This document shows, in pieces, positions 59,101 to 64,000 of a stretch of DNA of 64,000 nt (within the stretch, counting starts at the first letter, position 1; each line of letters begins with the position of its first letter). The notes beneath the pieces are model-generated. The model saw only the letters and a list, made by a program, of their open reading frames with translations, had not been told where the DNA came from and ran no database searches. Made by a program: the position numbers and the translations under genes. Origin of the DNA: Lantana camara (Eukaryota > Streptophyta > Magnoliopsida > Lamiales > Verbenaceae). Location: positions 89,613,501 to 89,677,500 of the forward strand of contig CM074862.1 in the NCBI GenBank assembly GCA_037501455.1, given 5' to 3'.

Positions 59101-62100
59101 AAAGGGAGAGACACAAGGAGAAACAGTGCAAGAGGACAGATACATATTGCCTCCAAGGGCTAATCAGGGGGGTACCACTGAAGCGATATGAGCTGTAGTA
59201 CGTAAGTAGAACACTTAGGTATCCAATAACCGACCTAGCTAAAGGATAACTCTCTCAGCAAGCTCATGAATATGCCATCTCAGTCTACTCCACTACTGTT
59301 TCGAGCAAAGTAAAAGGGGCACTTACTGATGATAGATGGATCCGGGCTATGGAGACCGACATGGAAGCCCTTAAGAAAAAAGAAACTTGGAAAAAAATGC
59401 AAACTTCCTGGTTGAAAGAAGGTGGTCGAAGGCCGGTGGGTCTTCACAATAAAGCATCGTGTAGATGGCAGCATTGAAAGGTATAAGGCTAGATTAGTGG
59501 CCAAAGGGTACACACAGACCTACTTTATCGATTACTGAAAAATATTCTCCCCAATAGCCAAAATTGACACGATTAGAGTCCTATTCTCTGGGCAGTGAAT
59601 CGAGATTGGGCATTCTCCCCAATAGCCAAAATTTAATGTTACGATCACATTTCTACATGGCGACCTCAAGGAAGAGGTGTATATGGAACCCCTACCTAGG
59701 TTCACTAGGAAATATAACAAAGGAGAAGTGTGCAAGTTAAGGAAAATGTTTTATGGCTTGAAACAATCACATCGAGCTTGGTTTGGAAGGTTCATAGTTG
59801 CCATGAGGAAGTATGGCTACCGACAGAGTAACTCGGACCACACTTCGTTCCTCAAGAGGAGAGGTATGATGGTAACATGCCTCATAACCTATGTAGATGA
59901 CATGATCATTATCGAGGATGATTTAGAAGAAATTGCCCGTCTTCAAGAAAACCTGTTTAAGAAATTTGAAATGAAAGATTTTGGGGAGCTAAAATACTTT
60001 CTAGGGATAGGGGTGTTAAGGTCCAAGCAAGGACTCTTCATATCACAACAGAAATTTGTCCTCAATCTACTTGCTGAGGCTGGGTTAATGGAGTGTAAGC
60101 AAGCAAACACTTCGATAGTTGTCAACCACGGACTCCAGATACTAGAAGGAGGCAGAAGAAACTGACAAAGGGCAGTATCAGCGTTTGGTCGGAAAGTTGA
60201 TCTATCTATCTCATACTTGGCCTGATGTACGTAGCTTATGCAGTGGGAGTTCTGAGTTAGTTCATGCATCGGCTATAGGAAGAACATATGGATGCAACAC
60301 TTCGGGTTTGTAGTTATTTGAAGCAGAACCCAAGGAGAGGCATCCTATTTCAGAAATATGGGCACCTGGACTGAAGCCTACATAAATGTAAATTGGGCTG
60401 TAAATTCGATCGATAGACGGTCGACCTCGGGTTATTTTACGCAAGTTTGGGGAAGCCTAGTAACTTGGAGAAGTAAAAAGCATAATGTAGTAACACTCTT
60501 GAGCATGGAAACGGAGTTTCGAGAAATTTCCCGGAGAGTAACAGATATTTTGTAGCTTAGGAAATTGCTCACAGAGATTAGATTTCCCATGATGGGAGCC
60601 TATAAGTTAAGGTGCGACAACCGAGCAGTCATCAGAATATTAGAAAATCTAGTGCAGCATGATCGCACAAAACATGTAGAGGTGGATAGACATTTTATTA
60701 AGGAGAAGTTGGAAGAAGGGATAATTAACCTTCCATTTGTACGATCAGAGGATCAATTGGCAAACATCTTAACGAAGGTTATGAATGGAAGGTTGTTTAG
60801 CAAAGTTTTGAGCAAGTTGAGCATCAGAGACCCAACACTTGACTTAAGGGGGGTGGGTGTTGACAAAGGAAACAAACAAATCAAGAGATAATCAAGGATT
60901 CTTGTATATTTAACTTTCCGTATATAGTTTAGCTTGTGCATATTATATACCTATTCCTTTGTACAATGTAATACACAGAAATATAGTGAATCAATAGAAA
61001 ATTCTTCCCCAAATCATGACATGCTCAATTAACAACATAATTTTTGGTTTATTTTATCCTACTACTAACAACGAGAAACTAGCGTTTTATAGTGACAATG
61101 ATTGGGCAGGAGATATTGATGATCGTAAAAGCACTACCGGATTTATATTTTTCTATGGAAAAACATCTTTTACTTGAACTTCAAAGAAGTAGCCATTAGT
61201 AATGTTGTCAACCTGTGAAGTCGTGGTTGCAACGTTTAGTGTCTGTTATGCTTTATGGCTAAGGAATTTGCTTAAAGAGATGGATTTTAAGCAAAGTGAT
61301 GCAATCGAAACTTATGTCGATAACATGTCAGTGATTGCATTGGCAAAGAACCTATTTTTTTCATGATCCAAGTAAGCACATCGATACTCGTTTCCATTTT
61401 ATTTAGGAGAGTATTGCAAGGAAACAAGTGTTGGTGAAGTATGTGAAAACTGAAGACCAAGTAGCGGATAACTTCACGAAACCCCTCAAATGTAAAGTTT
61501 TCGAGAAGTTCAGGAGTCTACTTGGCGTGATAAGTCAAGTTTAGGGAGGCGTGTTAAATGTAGTCATTAAACTTGACCATCATAGGTGAAGTGAAAGGTT
61601 GAACAAATGAAGGGATGAATTAAATGGATGGTTGCAAGTAATAAATAAAATAAATGTAAGAGGTTAATTGGTAGTAATCCTATAACCCCATAACATTTGG
61701 GAATGAGGTTACATGGTGGTAATTCTATAACATCATAGCATTTAGAATTGAAGTTTATTATTATAATTAATTGTAGTAGTTTTATATTGCTTTTAGAGTA
61801 GTATATGTAGAGGTGTTTTCATTTGGACTTATAAGACAAGATAAGACAAGATTAGAAAAATAAGAGAGCAAAGAGTTAGAAAGAAGAGTCGAATTTTGTA
61901 AGAAATTCGAATTTAATAGAAGTGTCGAATTAAGTAGAGAAAAAGTAATGTAGGTTTTTCCTCTCCACTTCATCCTCTTCTATAATCTTTGTCTTCAAAA
62001 TATTATTTTTCCCATCACACTTTCGCAATAAATATTATTAATTATATAGGTTGATAACTTGATAATTTCCCCCTAAATGAATAATCACCTATGATGCACG

Positions 62101-62799
62101 GACACGGATATGACACGACATGGACACGGCGACACCGATTTTTTAAAAAATTTAGGAAACGACACGACTCCGACATGGCTATATTATATATAAATAAATT
62201 ATATATATATATATATATATATTAATTTATATAAAATAAAACATTATAAAAGTATTTAATATTAGAAACTTAAATAAGATACATTATTTTCCAATTCAAC
62301 ATTAAAATCATTACAAATAAAATTAATACATTATTTATATAATAATATTATGAAAAAAAATGAATTTAAATTAATATTAAACATCTTTTAGCAAATTTAT
62401 ATAATTATTTTTTTTCTTAAAAAAATACACCCTCAGATATTCAGGAAATATAAATTAAAAATTAATTTTTTTTTGAATTTTTCGTGTCGGAGTGTCGGAC
62501 ACTTCTTAAGCCATGTCCGAACCGTGTCGGACACGTGTCCGCGCCGTATCCCCAGCGTGTCAGAATTTTTATTATTTTTTTTAGACACTTTTTGCCGTGT
62601 CGAACACATGTCAGTATCGTGTCAGAGCCGTGTCTGTGTCGGACACTGCACGAGATAAATTTTTGGAGTGTCCGTGCATTATAGATAACCGCTAAAGGGT
62701 GGTACAAGGAGTTCCAACCCATGGATTCAACTCGTGTTAGATTTAGGAAATTTAAAATGATTTGCTAATTGGTAGGGTTGAATCATATATTTTCACGCA

Positions 62800-62846
<47 letters not shown>

Positions 62847-64000
62847 ACATTGGACCAAAAAATATATATATAAAAATTTAACATATTTACAAACAGACAT
62901 ATAAATAATAATAAGGGAAAATTACATCTAACTACCCTACTAGATAGGGTAATTACAATGCAGTCCATCTTTATCTGAAAATTATAATTTAGTCCCTAAA
63001 TGTTTTGGATAGTTTGTGGTCCTTCTATCCGTTAGGATTGGGCTTTGTCCCGAAGGACTACATTGTTATATGTGTAATACCTAGGGATCGTTTTGTTGAA
63101 ACGTGTATATTGCAGGGATGAATTTATTATTTATTCATTAGATTAATGGAAGGATAGACCAAACCCTAACGGAGCTTTAACGAAATAGAGGGATCATAAA
63201 CGGTTCATAACATTCAGGGATTAAATTATAATTTTCGAATAAAGATGGACTACGTTTTAATTTCTCTATCTAGCAGGGTAGTCAGATGTAATTTGCCCTA
63301 ATAATAATTTTAAAAGTTTGTTAGTCTATATAAATATGTATTTTAATCTGTTTAAATAGATTAGTGTATGTAAAATTATGTCTATGTGTATAAAGTACGT
63401 GTGAATCTATGTTATTGTATGGAAAAATGTGTTCATGGAGTGTAAATATGTCTTAGTGTACGTACAATATGTTAGTTTGTTTAATGCGTGTTAGTGTATA
63501 TAAAATATATTGGTGTGTTTATATGTGTTGGTTTGTGTAAATATGATACATGCATGTCAGCATGTGTAAAAATATGTTATACTGTGTACAATGTATATTA
63601 GTTTGTACGCGCATAAATATGTTTGTGTGTACATGTGTGTTAGATTGTGAATATGTTTGTAAAAGTGTGTTACTGTGGAAAAATATAGTATTACGTACGA
63701 AAATGTGTGAAAAATATATTAGTGTGTGTAAATGTGAAAATCTCTCAACCATCAAGTTAAGTTTTTTTATTTTTTAAATAAATTCAACAAAGCTCTTCAA
63801 AATTTGATGTAAACATGTATTTTCTCGAAAGATCGTTTTTTTCAAGTCACCTCATACATATTTAGGGTCTTATTAAGAAGGAGGACTTGTATTCGTTCAA
63901 CATGCCCGTGTATGCTCCTTGCATGGAAGAAGTTGAGTCCATAATCAGCAGAGAAGAATCATTCAGTCTGGACAAGGCAGAAATAGTTCTGGTTCCCTGG
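47154..64000 (+). CDS. SABATH-family carboxyl methyltransferase, 3' end outside the window
   Basis: Exons 47154-47228, 47325-47717, 48103-48360 and 63866-64000 (edge of window) join in phase 0, giving 287 residues of a family usually near 360-380. These enzymes transfer a methyl group from S-adenosylmethionine to a carboxyl group of small acids or hormones such as salicylate, benzoate or jasmonate; here the substrate is unknown. Visible signatures: [18 protein letters not shown] (residues 8-25), SAM-binding [11 protein letters not shown] (58-68), [10 protein letters not shown] (99-108, Asp where Gly is usual), [12 protein letters not shown] (127-138) and [11 protein letters not shown] (150-160). 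Exon 3 holds GGRMVL; exon 4 holds the FNMPVYAP and EEV motifs. Introns are 96, 385 and about 15,505 bp. No stop or frameshift is seen in the four exons. The locus is cytosolic-enzyme-like, with no signal peptide. Confidence 0.88.
48461..48751. mobile_element. MULE-like MITE, 291 bp
   Basis: It is flanked by CAATAAATG at 48452-48460 and 48752-48760, a perfect 9-bp duplication. The ends are inverted repeats over about 50 bp, including ATAAGTGGTA and ACTCCCAA. Confidence 0.85.
48881..49404. mobile_element. MULE-like MITE, 524 bp
   Basis: It is flanked by TATTATAAT at 48872-48880 and 49405-49413, a perfect 9-bp duplication. The ends are long inverted repeats: GAGAAAATTACATTTTTGGT and, complemented, GAGCAAATTATATTTTTGGT. 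Most of the element can fold on itself. Confidence 0.88.
49662..51652. mobile_element. Non-autonomous CACTA element, 2.0 kb
   Basis: It begins CACTACAAAAAA and ends TTCTTGTAGTG, the terminal signature of CACTA (En/Spm) elements. Flanks TCT and TCC give a 3-bp duplication with one mismatch. Subterminal zones (49680-49990 and 51200-51640) are packed with CCAACGGAA/TTCCGTTGG-type repeats, as expected for transposase binding. The middle has imperfect repeats of AATTGCACTAGCGGGGAATCG near 50130-50830. No transposase is present. Confidence 0.88.
51675..51688 (+). other. Primer binding site of the intron copia, degenerate
   Basis: GTGACATCAGAGCC, just after the 5' LTR, resembles the TGGTATCAGAGC site for initiator Met tRNA with changes. 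Confidence 0.65.
55063..55239 (+). repeat. 5' LTR of the nested copia
   Basis: 177 bp, the same length as the 3' LTR, followed at once by the initiator-Met-type primer site. Confidence 0.9.
55460..60891 (+). pseudogene. Gag-pol of the nested copia, decayed
   Basis: Gag includes the zinc knuckle [11 protein letters not shown] (about 56214-56250). A TRIM interrupts the end of gag at 56330-57303. The protease site reads WLFDYGVTN near 57636 where the family has DSG. Integrase (about 58080-58500) is scrambled. RT has an open stretch at 59677-60165 with MFYGLKQ and an intact YVDDMII box near 59890. RNase H (60340-60890) retains SMETEFRE, the later CDNRAV and [10 protein letters not shown] 17-C run lies near 57495-57511. 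Multiple stops make it non-functional. Confidence 0.85.
56330..57303 (-). mobile_element. TRIM (miniature LTR retrotransposon), minus strand
   Basis: Two direct repeats of 339 bp (56330-56668 and 56965-57303) flank a 296-bp non-coding centre. On the minus strand the LTR starts TGTCACGACCTGCG and ends CCGACCCTGTGA. A primer site TGGTATCAGAGC (complement of 56949-56960) follows the right-hand LTR, and a purine tract CAGATGGGGGAGAA (complement of 56669-56682) precedes the other. The order LTR-PBS-PPT-LTR without coding capacity defines a TRIM. No clear 5-bp target duplication is seen (GCGTC versus CAGTG). Confidence 0.85.
60858..61034 (+). repeat. 3' LTR of the nested copia
   Basis: 177 bp, preceded by the purine tract TTAAGGGGGGTGGG. 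Confidence 0.9.
61552..62030 (+). repeat. 3' LTR of the intron copia
   Basis: It starts TGTTAAATGTAGTCATTAAA after the purine tract TTTAGGGAGGCG and ends TTTCGCAATA. Length is 479 bp. It is followed by the target duplication AATAT. Confidence 0.85.
62089..62684. mobile_element. hAT-like MITE, CTATGATGCACGGACAC family, long copy
   Basis: It begins CTATGATGCACGGACAC and its right end is the inverted copy (complement CTATAATGCACGGACAC). The 8-bp flanks ATAATCAC and ATAACCGC match at six of eight positions. The interior is AT-rich between GTGTC/GACAC-rich ends. It is the long relative of 1177-1350 and lies inside SABATH intron 3. Confidence 0.75.
62802..62844. repeat. (TA)n microsatellite
   Basis: An uninterrupted TA run in intron 3; likely polymorphic. 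Confidence 0.95.
62915..63298. mobile_element. MULE-like MITE, 384 bp
   Basis: It is flanked by TAATAATAA at 62906-62914 and 63299-63307, a perfect 9-bp duplication. The ends are long inverted repeats: GGGAAAATTACATCTAACTA and, complemented, GGGCAAATTACATCTGACTA. It lies in SABATH intron 3. Confidence 0.88.
63308..63865 (+). repeat. GT-rich degenerate repeats before exon 4
   Basis: Loose repeats of TTAGTGTRTGTAAAATATGT run from about 63340 to 63740. After them comes ordinary intron sequence with a T-rich tract (63757-63840) upstream of the exon 4 acceptor. Short open frames here are products of the repeat. Confidence 0.6.
63866..64000 (+). CDS. SABATH exon 4, start only
   Basis: After the acceptor TATTTAG the frame reads [18 protein letters not shown] and continues to the window edge through [13 protein letters not shown]. 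This is the standard SABATH continuation after the ...DMVEE that ends exon 3 at 48360, in the same phase. This links the two parts across 15.5 kb of transposon DNA. The remaining 80 or so residues lie beyond the window. Confidence 0.88.

Larger units (their letters stand above)
55063..61034 (+). mobile_element. Second copia element nested in the intron copia
   Basis: Two 177-bp LTRs (55063-55239 and 60858-61034) start TGTTGASAAAGG and end AAYYAACA. A primer site TGGTATCAGAGC (55243-55254) and a polypurine tract TTAAGGGGGGTGGG (60844-60857) are in place. The LTRs differ at roughly 14 positions, about 8%, so it is old. The target duplication is not clean: CAGTA on the left and ACATA on the right. 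The host RNase H sequence resumes at about 61037. Confidence 0.88.
51740..61545 (+). pseudogene. Gag-pol of the intron copia, decayed and split
   Basis: Pieces follow copia order: gag (about 51740-52690), with a zinc knuckle [14 protein letters not shown] in which the histidine has become aspartate; protease and integrase (52730-53800), with ETDTCLS-like and TDVCGPV motifs but a large part of the integrase core missing; RT (54150-55050), whose catalytic YVDD is now NVDY; and RNase H (61035-61545), ending in [12 protein letters not shown]. Stops and shifts are frequent. A second copia element separates RT from RNase H at 55063-61034. It cannot encode a working product. Confidence 0.85.
48369..62030 (+). 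mobile_element. Ty1-copia element (copia-A family) in intron 3, heavily nested
   Basis: The 5' LTR begins TGTTGAACGTAGTCATTAAA, eight bases after the splice donor; the 3' LTR ends at 62030. The 5-bp target duplication AATAT is at 48364-48368 and 62031-62035. The element contains, in turn, two MITEs and a CACTA element in its 5' LTR and a second copia element in RNase H. Removing these leaves a normal copia of about 4.8 kb. The family is that of copia-A at 7036-13340. Confidence 0.88.
48361..63865 (+). other. 15.5-kb intron 3 of the SABATH gene
   Basis: The donor is GAG/GTAAAT and the acceptor is TTTAG/GGT. Removing the copia insertion with one target copy (48369-62035) leaves about 1.84 kb, and removing the two MITEs leaves less than 0.9 kb. 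The insertion begins only eight bases inside the donor. Confidence 0.8.

Overview
The window is nuclear DNA from a flowering plant, probably a eudicot; I cannot name the species. It is AT-rich and dominated by nested transposable elements. The only host gene I recognise is a plant SABATH-type carboxyl methyltransferase. It has GT-AG introns and runs off the right edge of the window.

Layout, left to right. 1-13,340 is a pile of old insertions. A decayed Ty1-copia element (copia-A, 7,036-13,340) has been hit by another copia LTR, by a gypsy LTR (4,686-6,436), by a Mutator-like element carrying a solo LTR (7,654-10,122), and by a second Mutator-like element inside its 3' LTR (12,004-13,311). 13,341-14,656 holds a decayed duplicate of the methyltransferase upstream region and exon 1. 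14,662-27,026 is a complete, young Ty3-gypsy chromovirus of Tekay type, with 3.7-kb LTRs and a perfect 5-bp target duplication. 27,774-47,153 is the upstream region of the second, coding copy of the methyltransferase. It is split first by a Mutator-like element (27,894-42,417) and then by a 4.3-kb hAT-like element (42,539-46,861). A very young 13-kb Tat-lineage gypsy element (29,044-42,051) sits inside that Mutator-like element.

The methyltransferase starts at 47,154. Exons 1-3 end at 48,360 and exon 4 begins at 63,866, so intron 3 is about 15.5 kb. Nearly all of that intron is one copia insertion (48,369-62,030). Its 5' LTR has collected three DNA transposons, and its RNase H region was split by a second copia element (55,063-61,034), which itself contains a minus-strand TRIM (56,330-57,303). 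All four visible exons join in frame with conserved residues in place, so the gene may still be expressed.

The most unusual content is inside the Tat element. Downstream of pol, on the opposite strand, lies what looks like an intact three-exon gene of 880 codons (37,718-40,570, minus) with two canonical introns and a TATA box about 270 bp upstream of its start codon. The sense gag-pol of the same element carries two frameshifts and a stop codon. Two arrays of direct repeats separate the convergent sense and antisense units.

Other notable points are three G-loop hairpins inside each Tekay LTR, Tekay LTR differences that cluster in the last kilobase, and two tiny poly(A)-tailed insertions with target duplications in the decayed methyltransferase copy. 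All family assignments come from reading motifs and repeats by eye; no database search or alignment program was used.
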